Shown: positions 1 through 8,750, counted from the stretch's first letter. The stretch is DNA of 32,892 nucleotides from Clostridioides difficile (GCF_900243075.1 NZ_OEZH01000059.1:1-32892); one strand, 5' to 3'. Numbers and translations are program-made. Notes: generated by a model from the sequence alone, not told the origin.

Positions 1-98
1 AACTACGGGGATAGCCTGTGGAGAATTAGTAAGACATATTTTAGTATGCAAAATTCTGTGAAGCAGGAACCCTGTGACTTTAGTCATGGGAGGTTCAG
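1..98 (+). mobile_element. Right end of an IStron (IS605-type tnpB tail, end hairpin, group I intron 3' splice site)
   Basis: The frame starting at base 1 is open and reads like the tail of a TnpB nuclease (YGDSLWR..., then SVKQEP), a C-terminus common in IS605-family TnpB. Bases 71-79 and 82-90 form a 9-bp hairpin (core TGACT/AGTCA), and the element appears to end at GGTTCAG, base 98. A terminal G suits the omega-G of a group I intron. The same hairpin core occurs in the left-end sequence at 32819-32838. Placing TTGAT directly before base 99 restores the VWA reading frame of the host gene, which supports the junction. In this family the right end also forms the 3' part of the TnpB guide RNA scaffold, so the guide would begin at base 99. 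The body of the element lies outside the window. The IStron call is an inference from both window ends together. Confidence 0.75.
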
Positions 99-384
99 AG
101 TTCTTAGTGATGGAAGACCAAATGATGTAAAGATAGGAAAAAATAGTGAGAGAACCTTAAGAGGAGAAAAAGCTTATAGAGGGATAGTTGGTTTGAGAGA
201 CACAGCCAATGAAGTAAGAAAGGCTAGAAAACAAAATATATTGGTATTAGGAGTATTTACAGGTAAAGAATCAGAGCTTGAAGCTGAAAGATTAATATAT
301 GGAAATGATTTCATATATTCGAGAGATATAACTAGATTTTCTGATGTGGTTTCAATGTATTTAAAGAAGATAATTAGAAATTAG
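99..384 (+). CDS. VWA-domain protein, 3' exon only (interrupted by IStron)
   Basis: This is the last ~95 codons of a von Willebrand factor A domain protein of the NorD/CobT-like type. With TTGAT restored upstream, the protein reads LIVLSDGRPND, a hydrophobic strand ending in the MIDAS Asp of LSDG. Then follow GLRDTANEVRKAR and a final IYGNDFIYSRD...VSMYLKKI stretch, the usual order at the end of such domains. The stop is TAG at 382-384. The N-terminal exon lies upstream of the window. Splicing of the IStron RNA should rejoin the gene in frame. Without splicing, the tnpB frame runs through the junction with no stop and would give a TnpB-VWA fusion. An internal ATG at 46 lies in the element and is not a credible independent start. 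The position just before a cobalamin riboswitch makes a chelatase- or metal-related role conceivable, but nothing here proves it. Confidence 0.7.
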
Positions 385-533
385 TCAAAATTATAAAAAA
401 GAATTTATATACATAAAAATATAAAAATGAATAAAATTTGTAAAAAATGTAGAAATTTTCACAGAAAAGGTATACAATGATTTATATAGAAAATGATTTA
501 AGAATAATTTTAAAATTAAATATATAATATTAT

Positions 534-695
534 AGGTTCTTCAAGCAAGATTAATAGGGAAAAAGGTTAAATTCCTTTACAGCCCCCGCTACTGTGATGC
601 AGACGAAACTTTTGTTAGCCACTATGATTATATGTTTTCATATTTCATGGGAAGGAAGAGGAGTAGGAAGAAGCTAAGTCAGGAGACCTGCCTAA
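534..695 (+). promoter_or_regulatory. Cobalamin (B12) riboswitch
   Basis: The conserved blocks of the B12 element occur in order: AGGTT at 534, ATAGGGAA, GGTTAAATTCC, the GCCCCCGCTACTGT core (B12 box region) at 572-585, and the closing GTCAGGAGACCTGCC at 678-692. It sits in the 5' leader of the cobalt transporter operon and is followed by an intrinsic terminator at 796. Adenosylcobalamin binding should therefore reduce expression of cobalt uptake by premature termination. I did not identify the anti-terminator pairing. Confidence 0.95.
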
Positions 696-795
696 AATAT
701 TAAAGTAATTTCTTCGGGGATGGAGAAAGTTTCTTATAATAATTATACAGATATATTTATTTTATGTGTTTGTATTTGGATTGTGGAAAATTAGA

Positions 796-824
796 AGCCT
801 AACCATCGTGTTAGGCTTTTTTAT
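796..824 (+). terminator. Riboswitch-controlled intrinsic terminator before cbiM
   Basis: An 8-bp perfect stem (AGCCTAAC, 796-803, with GTTAGGCT, 810-817) has a 6-nt loop and runs directly into a T tract. It lies between the B12 riboswitch and the cbiM ribosome binding site, so it is the likely expression platform. Confidence 0.85.
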
Positions 825-894
825 TTTATTAAATAAATCAGACATTTTATTATTTATATTTTAATTATTGGAAAGGGAGAGAGGGGATACTAAG

Positions 895-1647
895 ATGAAA
901 CAAAATATCAAATTGGGGATTATAGCAGCACTTATGTTAATCATTTTGACTCCAGTTACATCAAATGCAATGCACATAATGGAAGGTTACTTACCAGTAA
1001 AATGGTCTATAGCATGGGGAGTTATATTTATACCATTTTTTTTAGTAGGACTAAAATCAATTGGAAAAATAGTAAAACAAGACCCTAAAAAGAAAGTATT
1101 ATTAGCTCTATGTGGAGCATTTGTGTTTGTCTTATCAGCACTAAAAATACCTTCAGTAACAGGAAGTTGCTCACATCCTACTGGAGTAGGTCTTGGAGCG
1201 ATAATGTTTGGACCAAGTGTAATGTTTGTTCTTGGAACTATAGTTTTAATATTCCAAGCATTACTATTAGCACATGGAGGAATAACTACTTTAGGAGCGA
1301 ATGCTTTTTCAATGGCTATTATAGGGCCAATTATATCGTTCTTAATATTTAAGGTGTTAAAGAAAAAAGATGGAAATAATGCTATGCCAGTATTTCTTGC
1401 AGCAGCAATAGGAGATTTGGCCACATATACAATAACTTCAATACAATTAGCACTGGCTTTCCCAGACCCATCAGGTGGAGTTATGGCTTCTGCAATTAAG
1501 TTTTTAGGAATTTTCTTTATGACTCAAATACCAATAGCAATAGCAGAAGGTATACTTACTGTAATTGTATATAATTTAATTACAGAAAATGGAGAAAAAA
1601 GCATATTAGAAAATAATGATAAAGGAGTTAAAGTTAATGAGTGCTAA
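895..1647 (+). CDS. cbiM: Cobalt ECF transporter substrate-binding subunit CbiM
   Basis: 250-aa integral membrane S component for cobalt uptake, working with CbiN, CbiQ and CbiO. The ATG at 895 is chosen because GAGGGG (881-886) lies 8 nt upstream; an in-frame TTG at 868 has no such site. The N-terminus is a signal peptide ([16 protein letters not shown]...SNA). It is followed by MHIMEGYLP, the conserved mature CbiM start, in which the exposed Met-His pair coordinates cobalt. Several hydrophobic segments follow, with the conserved [12 protein letters not shown] and [15 protein letters not shown] blocks. It overlaps cbiN by 11 bp and is the first gene after the B12 riboswitch, so it should be turned off when cobalamin is plentiful. 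Confidence 0.96.
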   Translation: MKQNIKLGIIAALMLIILTPVTSNAMHIMEGYLPVKWSIAWGVIFIPFFLVGLKSIGKIVKQDPKKKVLLALCGAFVFVLSALKIPSVTGSCSHPTGVGLGAIMFGPSVMFVLGTIVLIFQALLLAHGGITTLGANAFSMAIIGPIISFLIFKVLKKKDGNNAMPVFLAAAIGDLATYTITSIQLALAFPDPSGGVMASAIKFLGIFFMTQIPIAIAEGILTVIVYNLITENGEKSILENNDKGVKVNEC

Positions 1648-1921
1648 AACAAAAACAAAAACTAACATATTATTACTTTTATTAGTAGTGGCTCTTATTA
1701 TATTTCCATTACTTGTTAACTCAGGTGCTGAATATGGAGGAGCAGATGGTCAAGCTGAAAGTGAAATTACTAAGATAAATCCAAATTACAAACCGTGGTT
1801 TAGCAGTCCTTATGAGCCACCAAGTGGAGAAATAGAAAGCTTATTATTCTCTGCACAAGCAGCTTTAGGTGCTGGTGTAATAGGATACATATTAGGTCTT
1901 CAAAAAGGAAAGAGAAGTTAA
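1637..1921 (+). CDS. cbiN: Cobalt transport accessory protein CbiN
   Basis: 94-aa small membrane protein with two predicted helices: residues ~8-25 ([17 protein letters not shown]) and a C-terminal one ([20 protein letters not shown]). Between them is an extracytoplasmic loop with the family's GADGQAE...YKPWF pattern. The ATG at 1637 follows AAGGAG at 1622-1627; a longer frame opening at 1616 lies inside cbiM and lacks a site. CbiN associates with CbiM and is needed for cobalt loading. Its length matches the family (~90-100 aa). It overlaps the cbiM stop, which suggests translational coupling. Confidence 0.94.
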   Translation: MSAKTKTKTNILLLLLVVALIIFPLLVNSGAEYGGADGQAESEITKINPNYKPWFSSPYEPPSGEIESLLFSAQAALGAGVIGYILGLQKGKRS

Positions 1922-1923
1922 TC

Positions 1924-2622
1924 ATGCTTATAATTGATAAATATGCATATACAAATAGATTAAGTAAAGTAAATCCAAACAAAAAAGTAGCCATAGGAGC
2001 AATATTTTTGATTGCTTCTATGGTAATACAAAATATATTTATTTTAAGTGGAATTATGATTTTAATGAGTATTCTAGTTGTTTGTGTGGCTGGAATAGAT
2101 TTAAAAAACTATTTAAAATTACTTAGAATACCAATGTACTTTTTATTTCTTAGTATAGGAATAACTCTTGTAAATATATCTTTTAATAAAGCAGACTTAT
2201 TATATAGTTTTAAGTTTTTTAGTTTCAATATAGGAATATCAAAGGCATCTATTGATATGTCTATTCATGTGTTGTTTAGAGCTATGTCTTGTTTGACTTG
2301 TGTGTATTTTTGTATACTTACAACTCCTTTTAATCAATTAATATTCTTCTTTAAAAAGTTGCATTTACCTGATACTTTCGTTGAGTTATCAATGTTAATA
2401 TATAGGTTTATATTCATATTTTTAGAAGAATTTTCAGAAATATACAAGTCACAAGAGTTAAGATTTGGGTATATAAATTTAAAAACTTCATATAAATCCT
2501 TAGGAATTCTTGGAAGTATGCTGTACAAAAGACTTATGACAAGGTATGATGATATGTGTATATCATTAGACATAAAATTGTATGATGGTAAATTTCACAT
2601 AGTAGGGGATAATGATGTTTAA
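1924..2622 (+). CDS. cbiQ: Cobalt ECF transporter T component CbiQ
   Basis: 232-aa transmembrane coupling protein of the energy-coupling factor. It has hydrophobic helices at about residues 24-62 and 74-95 and further ones around 115-140 and 150-170. A cytoplasmic C-terminal part with charged short helices (SQELRFGYINLKTSYKS; YKRLMTRYDDM) corresponds to the coupling helices that contact the ATPase. It starts 2 bp after cbiN and overlaps the start of cbiO, so all four genes form one transcript. The sequence is divergent from enterobacterial CbiQ, but order and topology make the call secure. Confidence 0.92.
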   Translation: MLIIDKYAYTNRLSKVNPNKKVAIGAIFLIASMVIQNIFILSGIMILMSILVVCVAGIDLKNYLKLLRIPMYFLFLSIGITLVNISFNKADLLYSFKFFSFNIGISKASIDMSIHVLFRAMSCLTCVYFCILTTPFNQLIFFFKKLHLPDTFVELSMLIYRFIFIFLEEFSEIYKSQELRFGYINLKTSYKSLGILGSMLYKRLMTRYDDMCISLDIKLYDGKFHIVGDNDV

Positions 2623-3433
2623 AATAAATAATTTAACGTATCAATATGAAAAAAATGCCAATGCATTATTGAACATTAATATGGATTTTTCAAAGGGAAA
2701 TGTTATAGGTATAATAGGTTCAAATGGTTCAGGAAAATCAACATTATTTATGAACTTAATGGGGATATTAAAACCTACATCTGGAGAAATTCTTTTTAAA
2801 GAAGAAAAGTTAAAGTATGATAAAAAAAGTTTATACAATCTTAGAAAAAATGTAGGTATTGTGTTTCAAGACCCAGAAAAACAAATTTTTTATTCAAAAG
2901 TATATGATGATATAGCATTCGCAATGAGAAACATTGGTATGGATGAAAAAACAATTAAAGAGAGAATAAGCAAAGCTCTAGTAGCTGTTAATGGAATAGA
3001 TTTTATAGACAGACCAGTACATTTTCTTAGTTATGGTCAGAAAAAAAGGGTAGCAATAGCATCAGTTATAGCAATGGAAAATGAAATTGTATTACTTGAT
3101 GAGCCTACAGCTGGTCTAGACCCAGTAAGTACTAGGTCTATCGTAGATATAATAAAGGGATTAAATAAAAATAATATAAAAATAGTAATATCCAGTCATG
3201 ATATGAATTTAATGTATGAAATATGTGATTACATATATGTATTGGATAAAGGGATTTTGATTGATGAAGGAAAGGCAGAAGATGTATTTATAAATGAAAA
3301 TAATATAATACAAGCTGGCTTAGAATCCCCATGGTTGGTAAAAGTACATAAAAATATGAATTTACCTTTATTTAAGAAAGAAGAAGATTTGTATAAGTAT
3401 TGGAAAGAAAGAGAACTTAATACAAACATATAA
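2615..3433 (+). CDS. cbiO: Cobalt ECF transporter ATPase CbiO
   Basis: 272-aa ABC ATPase that powers the CbiMNQ complex. Visible motifs are Walker A GSNGSGKST (residues ~35-43), Q-loop VFQDPEKQ, signature LSYGQKKR, Walker B VLLDEPTAGLD and switch His in SSHD. The FQDPEKQIF form of the Q-loop is typical of ECF ATPases. Two ATGs are possible, 2612 and 2615; AGGGG at 2604-2608 is 6 nt from the second and only 3 nt from the first, so 2615 is preferred. It overlaps the cbiQ stop by 8 bp and is followed by a strong terminator. Confidence 0.95.
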   Translation: MFKINNLTYQYEKNANALLNINMDFSKGNVIGIIGSNGSGKSTLFMNLMGILKPTSGEILFKEEKLKYDKKSLYNLRKNVGIVFQDPEKQIFYSKVYDDIAFAMRNIGMDEKTIKERISKALVAVNGIDFIDRPVHFLSYGQKKRVAIASVIAMENEIVLLDEPTAGLDPVSTRSIVDIIKGLNKNNIKIVISSHDMNLMYEICDYIYVLDKGILIDEGKAEDVFINENNIIQAGLESPWLVKVHKNMNLPLFKKEEDLYKYWKERELNTNI

Positions 3434-3504
3434 TTAAGCCCTAAACCTATTTTAAAAAAATAGATTTATATATAATAACCCTTAACCTAGACCCCTTAAA
3501 GGTG

Positions 3505-3540
3505 CCTTATGATTCCCCAAATCATAAGGTTATTTTTTTG
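3505..3540 (+). terminator. Intrinsic terminator of the cbiMNQO operon
   Basis: A perfect 10-bp stem (CCTTATGATT, 3505-3514, with AATCATAAGG, 3520-3529) with a 5-nt loop is followed by TTATTTTTTT. It lies 71 bp after the cbiO stop and closes the operon. Confidence 0.9.
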
Positions 3541-3683
3541 AGTAATAAAATAAATTGTATGGAAAAGTGTTATTTAATTGTAATATATTGGAAATAATCT
3601 ATTAATATAATACATAATTATAATTTGAAGTAATTCATATTTTAGATTAAAATATATTTATGGCTGTTAACAGGAGGAGAAAT

Positions 3684-5948
3684 ATGAATTTAGATACATT
3701 AAATCCTGCTCAAAGAGAAGCAGTAGAAAAAACTGAAGGTCCAGTACTTATACTGGCTGGTGCTGGTTCAGGTAAAACTAAGGTATTAACAACAAGAATA
3801 GCATACCTTATAGAAGATAAAGGTGTACAAGCACCAAATATATTAGCTATAACATTTACAAATAAAGCTGCAAATGAAATGAGAGAGAGAGTTGAGCAAA
3901 ACATAGGTCCTGAAACTAAGGACATGTGGATAAGTACATTCCATTCTTGTTGTGTTCGTATACTCAGAAAAGATATAAATAAGATTGGTTACAATAGGAG
4001 TTTTGTAATTTATGATTCTGCAGACCAAGTTACATTGGTTAAAGACTGTCTTAAAGAATTAAATTTAAGTGATAAGGTATTTGAACCAAAAGCAGTTATA
4101 AGCGCCATTTCAGGAGCAAAAGATAAGCTTTATACTCCAAAACAGTTTAAAGATATCAACATGGCAGATAATAGAATGGTTAAGATTGCAGATATTTATG
4201 CTCTATATCAAGACCGTCTAAAAAGAAATAGTGCACTTGATTTTGATGATTTAATACTTAAAACGGTAGAACTTTTCAAAGCTAATGATGAAGTATTAGC
4301 GTATTACAGAAGTAGGTTTAGATACATAATGGTAGATGAGTACCAAGATACAAGTAAAGCTCAATATGAATTGATAAAATTATTAGCGAGAGAACATCAA
4401 AATATTTGTGTTGTTGGAGATGATGACCAAAGTATTTATGGATGGAGAGGCGCAGATATAAGAAATATACTTGAATTTGAAAAAGATTATGATAATGTAC
4501 ATGTTGTAAAGTTGGAACAAAATTATAGGTCTACACAAGTTATATTGGATGCAGCCAATAAAGTCATATCTAATAATATAGAAAGAAAAAGAAAAAAGCT
4601 TTGGAGTGAAAAAAAAGAAGGAGAGCTTATAAAGATACAATTAACTGGTAGCGAAATAGAGGAGGCTGATTTCATTGCTGACTCAATTGCACAAATAGCT
4701 AGAAAAGAGAATAGACCTTATAAGGATTTTGCAGTACTTTATAGAGCAAATGCACAAGCAAGACCTGTAGAAGATGCTTTAAATAGAAGTCAAATTCCAT
4801 ACAATATATATGGTGGTACGAAATTCTATGAGAGAAAAGAAATAAAGGATTTATTGGCGTATTTAAGAGTTATTCAAAACCCTCAGGATGATATATCTAT
4901 AAAAAGAATTATAAATGTTCCTAGAAGAGGTATAGGGCTTAGAACTATAGAAAAAATTGAAGACAGAGCTAATTTAAAACAAGAGAGTATATATTCAGTA
5001 TTAATTGACATAGAAACAAATTCAGACATATCTACTAAGGCAAGAGCGAGTATAAGTGGATTTGTTGATATTATAGGTACTCTTAGAACTATAAAAGAAG
5101 TTTATCCCGTTAGTAAGTTAATAGAAAAAGTTTTGGATACTACAGGATATATGGATGAACTTGTAGAGATAAGAAACAAAAATGAAAAAGATTTGACTGG
5201 TAAAGGTGAGGAAGCTCAAGATAGAATTGATAATTTAAGAGAATTTATTTCTATAGCACTAGAGTTTGAAAGTAGTAGTGATGATACTTATGAAAATAAA
5301 GATTTAGAAACATTCTTAACTAGTATAGCACTTACATCTGAATCAAATGATGAAGAAGATAATGATAGGGTTTCGCTTATGACAATTCATACATCTAAAG
5401 GGCTAGAATTCCCGGTTGTGTTCTTAACAGGTATGGAAGAAGGATTATTCCCTATATCAAGAGCTATAAAATCTATGAGTGATTCACAAATAGAAGAAGA
5501 GAGAAGACTTTGTTATGTTGGTATAACTAGAGCTAAAGAAGAACTATATATGTCATTGACGGAGAAGAGAACATTATATGGTAAAACAAATGTTGCAATA
5601 GCTTCAAGATTTATGGAGGAATTGCCAGAAGAATGTATAGAACGATTGTACAAAGTAAAAAAAGAGTTGAGTTATTCTAAAGCAAATTATAATATGTTAG
5701 ATAAATATACTAAAAAGTATATGAATACTATAAGTAAATCTAAGGTTGCAGATAAAGTTAATGCTACAATAAAAGATTCTAATAAAGAAACTAATCCAGA
5801 TGATATAAAACTTGGTTCTAAAGTACATCATCCTAAGTTTGGGGTTGGGACAGTAGTTTCTATAATTGGTACAGATGTTACTATAGCTTTTGACCAACAG
5901 GGAATTAAAAAAATAAATAAAGAATATACAACACTAAATATTTTATAA
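3684..5948 (+). CDS. pcrA: ATP-dependent DNA helicase PcrA (UvrD family)
   Basis: 754-aa superfamily 1A 3'-5' helicase for repair and replication-transcription conflict resolution. The motifs are in order: LNPAQREAV (Q motif), Walker A GAGSGKT (~26-32), TFTNKAANEMRER (Ia), DEYQDTSKAQ (II), GDDDQSIYGWRGAD (III), QNYRS (IV), TIHTSKGLEFPVVF (V) and YVGITRAKEELYM (VI). The C-terminal GSKVHHPKFGVGTVVSI block is the Tudor-like domain that binds RNA polymerase. The ATG at 3684 follows AGGAGG at 3672-3677 by 6 nt; the upstream in-frame ATG at 3660 lacks a site and adds an Arg-rich tail not usual in the family. It is first in a run with the M18 peptidase 16 nt downstream. Confidence 0.97.
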   Translation: MNLDTLNPAQREAVEKTEGPVLILAGAGSGKTKVLTTRIAYLIEDKGVQAPNILAITFTNKAANEMRERVEQNIGPETKDMWISTFHSCCVRILRKDINKIGYNRSFVIYDSADQVTLVKDCLKELNLSDKVFEPKAVISAISGAKDKLYTPKQFKDINMADNRMVKIADIYALYQDRLKRNSALDFDDLILKTVELFKANDEVLAYYRSRFRYIMVDEYQDTSKAQYELIKLLAREHQNICVVGDDDQSIYGWRGADIRNILEFEKDYDNVHVVKLEQNYRSTQVILDAANKVISNNIERKRKKLWSEKKEGELIKIQLTGSEIEEADFIADSIAQIARKENRPYKDFAVLYRANAQARPVEDALNRSQIPYNIYGGTKFYERKEIKDLLAYLRVIQNPQDDISIKRIINVPRRGIGLRTIEKIEDRANLKQESIYSVLIDIETNSDISTKARASISGFVDIIGTLRTIKEVYPVSKLIEKVLDTTGYMDELVEIRNKNEKDLTGKGEEAQDRIDNLREFISIALEFESSSDDTYENKDLETFLTSIALTSESNDEEDNDRVSLMTIHTSKGLEFPVVFLTGMEEGLFPISRAIKSMSDSQIEEERRLCYVGITRAKEELYMSLTEKRTLYGKTNVAIASRFMEELPEECIERLYKVKKELSYSKANYNMLDKYTKKYMNTISKSKVADKVNATIKDSNKETNPDDIKLGSKVHHPKFGVGTVVSIIGTDVTIAFDQQGIKKINKEYTTLNIL

Positions 5949-5964
5949 TGGAGGTAAACGAGGA

Positions 5965-7263
5965 ATGGATAGTATAAACTTTGCTAAAAACCTGATAGAC
6001 TTCATATATGATAGTCCATCATCTTTTCATGCAGTTGATAGTGCTAAGGAAATCTTAGATAAAAATGGATTTGAAGAATTGGTTTTGAATCAGAGATGGA
6101 ATCTAAAAGTTGGTGGAAAATATTATGTTACTAAAAATTTATCTGCCATGGTAGCCTTTGTAGTAAATTCAGAAAATATAGAAAGAGATGGGTTTAGAAT
6201 AATAGGTTCTCATTCAGATTCTCCTACATTTAGTATTAAACCAAACGCAGAAATAGAAGCTGAAAAATCTTATTTGAAGTTGAATACAGAGTGTTATGGA
6301 GGAGCGATATTGAGTACATGGCTGGATAGACCTCTTGGAATAGCTGGTAGAGTAGTTTTAAAAGGTGATACTATATTAAAACCAAACGAAAGACTTATAG
6401 ATTTTAAAAAGCCAATTTGTATAATACCGAATTTAGCAATACATTTAAATAGAAGTATAAATGATAGTCATTCATATAACAAACAGAAAGATATGTTGCC
6501 TTTAGTTGGCCTGTTAAATGATACATTAGAAAAAGATAATTTTCTTTTAAAACAAATAGCATCTAATTTAGATGTAAATGTGGAAGATATTATAGATTTT
6601 GATTTATTTTTATATGAATTTGAAAAAGGAAGTTTAATAGGGGCTAATGATGAATTTATATCTATTGGAAGACAAGATAATCTTGCAATGGTACATGCTA
6701 GTTTGAATGCTCTTGTTAATACTAAAGGGCAAAATGGTGTAAATGTAATAGCTGTATTTGATAATGAAGAAGTTGGTAGTTCTACTAAACAAGGTGCAGA
6801 TTCAAACATGTTGTTAAATATATTAGAGAGAATCTGTCTATCAATGGGTAAGGATAGAGAGGGATTCTTTGAGTCTATTTATTCATCTTTTATGATATCT
6901 TCGGATTTAGCTCATGCCATCCATCCAAACGTTCCAGAAAAACACGACCCAACTAATAAACCAATTATGGGAAAAGGTCCAGTTATAAAGATAAATGCTA
7001 GTCAGGCATACACTAGTGATGGATATTCTATAGCTGTTTATAAAAATATATGTAGAGAAGCTAATGTTGAGTATCAAGAATTTGTTAATAGGTCAGATGA
7101 AAGAGGTGGAAGTACTATAGGTCCAATATCTTCTACTCATATAGATATATCATCTGTGGATGTGGGAAGTCCAATTTTAGCAATGCACTCTATAAGAGAA
7201 TTAGGAAATGTTGAGGACCATTATAGTATATATAAAACATTCAGTAAGTTTTTTGAAATATAA
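5965..7263 (+). CDS. M18 family aminopeptidase
   Basis: 432-aa cytosolic metallo-aminopeptidase of the aspartyl aminopeptidase family, removing N-terminal residues from peptides. Diagnostic blocks are SPSSFHAV near the start, GSHSDSPTFSIKP (zinc ligand His83, nearby Asp85), WLDRPLGIAGRV, the FDNEEVGSSTKQGA block with metal-binding/catalytic acids, SSDLAHAIHPN and a C-terminal AMHSIRELG with a ligand His. The length is that of bacterial ApeB-like members. GGAGGT at 5950-5955 precedes the ATG by 9 nt. It lies 16 nt after pcrA and 30 nt before the patatin gene, so cotranscription is likely. Confidence 0.93.
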   Translation: MDSINFAKNLIDFIYDSPSSFHAVDSAKEILDKNGFEELVLNQRWNLKVGGKYYVTKNLSAMVAFVVNSENIERDGFRIIGSHSDSPTFSIKPNAEIEAEKSYLKLNTECYGGAILSTWLDRPLGIAGRVVLKGDTILKPNERLIDFKKPICIIPNLAIHLNRSINDSHSYNKQKDMLPLVGLLNDTLEKDNFLLKQIASNLDVNVEDIIDFDLFLYEFEKGSLIGANDEFISIGRQDNLAMVHASLNALVNTKGQNGVNVIAVFDNEEVGSSTKQGADSNMLLNILERICLSMGKDREGFFESIYSSFMISSDLAHAIHPNVPEKHDPTNKPIMGKGPVIKINASQAYTSDGYSIAVYKNICREANVEYQEFVNRSDERGGSTIGPISSTHIDISSVDVGSPILAMHSIRELGNVEDHYSIYKTFSKFFEI

Positions 7264-7293
7264 ATATAAGATAAACAATTTGGAGATGAGACT

Positions 7294-8046
7294 ATGAAAT
7301 TAGGATTATGCTTAGAAGGTGGAGGAGCAAAAGGGGCTTATCAAGCAGGAGTAGTTAAAGCCTTGTATGATGGAGGAATAAATAAATTTTATTCGATTTC
7401 AGGGACATCAATAGGAGCAATAAATGGATATTATTTATACACAGGCAATGTTGATAACTTGGAAAAAATGTGGACAAATATAAAAGATATCCAGAATGGA
7501 AATGTGAAAATAGTAAATAATACTGTGGATAATTCTCCTGCTATAGACAATTTAAGGGAACTAGATGATAGTAAAGTTGAAGAAATGAACTTTTATGTTA
7601 ATTATGTTGAAGTTGATAATAAGGTAGTATCAGAAAAGATTGTTGATGTATCAAAAATATCTCGTGATGAAGCAATTGCAAGTATTTCATACAGTGGGTT
7701 GTTACCATCAAATCCAAATGCTACCCTTAGTTTTAAAGAACAATTTGTGAAGGATGTTCAAGAAGGAATTTATGATGGTTTCAAATTAGATGGAGGTCTA
7801 ATTAGGAGTGCATTAATTGAACCACTAATTGGGGATAATGTGGATAAAATTATTTTAATATCCACAAAATATAATTATGAGTTACCAGATGATATCAAAA
7901 AAATATATGATGAAAATAGAATCATCGTGGTTAGACCTAATACTCAGTTTGCACCTAAAGATACCCTTAATTTTGATGATGAATTTTGTAAAACTATTTA
8001 TCATGAAGGATATGAAATAGGAAAAAATATACTTGATAGACTTTAA
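7294..8046 (+). CDS. Patatin-like phospholipase
   Basis: 250-aa protein with the patatin fold signature: the oxyanion loop LEGGGAKGAYQAG at residues ~7-19, nucleophile Ser39 in GTSIG, and the dyad Asp in DGG at ~165-167. This predicts a Ser-Asp lipid acyl hydrolase, but the lipid substrate cannot be told from the sequence. There is no signal peptide or obvious membrane helix, so it should be cytosolic or peripheral. GGAGATGA lies upstream of the ATG. It is compact for the family and lacks extra C-terminal domains. Its position between a peptidase and a cyclophilin gives no functional clue. Confidence 0.9.
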   Translation: MKLGLCLEGGGAKGAYQAGVVKALYDGGINKFYSISGTSIGAINGYYLYTGNVDNLEKMWTNIKDIQNGNVKIVNNTVDNSPAIDNLRELDDSKVEEMNFYVNYVEVDNKVVSEKIVDVSKISRDEAIASISYSGLLPSNPNATLSFKEQFVKDVQEGIYDGFKLDGGLIRSALIEPLIGDNVDKIILISTKYNYELPDDIKKIYDENRIIVVRPNTQFAPKDTLNFDDEFCKTIYHEGYEIGKNILDRL

Positions 8047-8059
8047 ATTAGAGTATAAT
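8033..8059 (+). promoter_or_regulatory. Possible SigA promoter for ppiB
   Basis: TTGATA (8033-8038) and TATAAT (8054-8059) are separated by 15 nt, at the end of the patatin gene and 51 nt before the ppiB ATG. The -10 is perfect, but the spacer is short, so this is tentative. Confidence 0.4.
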
Positions 8060-8110
8060 ATAATAAATGTAATTATGTAATTTAACTAATGAAAAGGAAG
8101 GTAATAAATT

Positions 8111-8635
8111 ATGGAAAATAAAAATCCTATAGTAACTATAGAAATGGAAAATGGAAAAGAAATTAAAATTGAGTTATATCCAAATATAGCACCAAATACA
8201 GTTAAAAACTTTGTATCATTAGTAAATGAAGGATATTATAATGGAATAATCTTTCATAGAGTAATACCAGGATTTATGATACAAGGAGGATGCCCAAATG
8301 GTACAGGAATGGGGGGGCCAGGTCACTCTATAAAAGGTGAATTTAGTGGTAATGGATTTACTAACAATCTAAAACACGAAAGAGGAGTTATATCAATGGC
8401 TAGAACTATGGCACCTAATTCAGCCGGTTCTCAATTTTTCATAATGCATAAAAATTCACCACATTTAGATGGCCAATATGCAGGTTTTGGTAGAGTAATA
8501 GAAGGTATGGATACAGTTGATGAAATAGCATCAGTTAGAACGGACGCAGCTGATAAGCCACAGACTCCACAAATTATGAAATCTGTTACTGTAGAAACTT
8601 TTGGAATAGACTACTCAGATGTAGAAAAAAACTAA
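8111..8635 (+). CDS. ppiB: Peptidyl-prolyl cis-trans isomerase (cyclophilin)
   Basis: 174-aa cyclophilin that isomerises X-Pro bonds during protein folding. Active-site blocks are FHRVIPGFMIQGG (catalytic Arg in FHRV), GVISMARTMAPNSAGSQFFI and LDGQYAGFGRVIEGMD. It has no signal sequence, so it is cytosolic like PpiB. AAAGGAAGG lies 12 nt before the ATG at 8111. It is 64 nt from the patatin gene, with a possible promoter of its own, and is followed by a terminator at 8701. Confidence 0.96.
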   Translation: MENKNPIVTIEMENGKEIKIELYPNIAPNTVKNFVSLVNEGYYNGIIFHRVIPGFMIQGGCPNGTGMGGPGHSIKGEFSGNGFTNNLKHERGVISMARTMAPNSAGSQFFIMHKNSPHLDGQYAGFGRVIEGMDTVDEIASVRTDAADKPQTPQIMKSVTVETFGIDYSDVEKN

Positions 8636-8700
8636 AACATATATAAAACTAGGTTAAGTTATAAATAAAAGTTAAAAATATATGTTGTTTAATGAAGATA

Positions 8701-8750
8701 AAGTGAAATGTTGTTATGTCTTTAGACAAATACATTTCACTTTTTTATTT
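8701..8750 (+). terminator. Intrinsic terminator after ppiB
   Basis: A 10-bp stem (AAGTGAAATG, 8701-8710, with CATTTCACTT, 8733-8742) has a longer loop and runs into a T-rich tail. It lies 65 bp after the ppiB stop. Confidence 0.85.

Noticed and set aside
46-384. Independent 112-aa gene starting at ATG 46
   Set aside because: The first ~17 codons lie in the IStron end, including its hairpin, and there is no ribosome binding site. The frame is open back to base 1. It is better read as a tnpB tail joined to a VWA exon.
868-894. Upstream TTG start for CbiM
   Set aside because: It would add nine charged residues made from the ribosome binding site itself and would spoil the signal peptide.
987-1424. 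Minus-strand 145-aa ORF opposite cbiM
   Set aside because: It is a shadow frame of a conserved gene with no ribosome site or promoter. The same reasoning removes the other overlapping antisense frames, such as 13974-14588 and 6468-6809.
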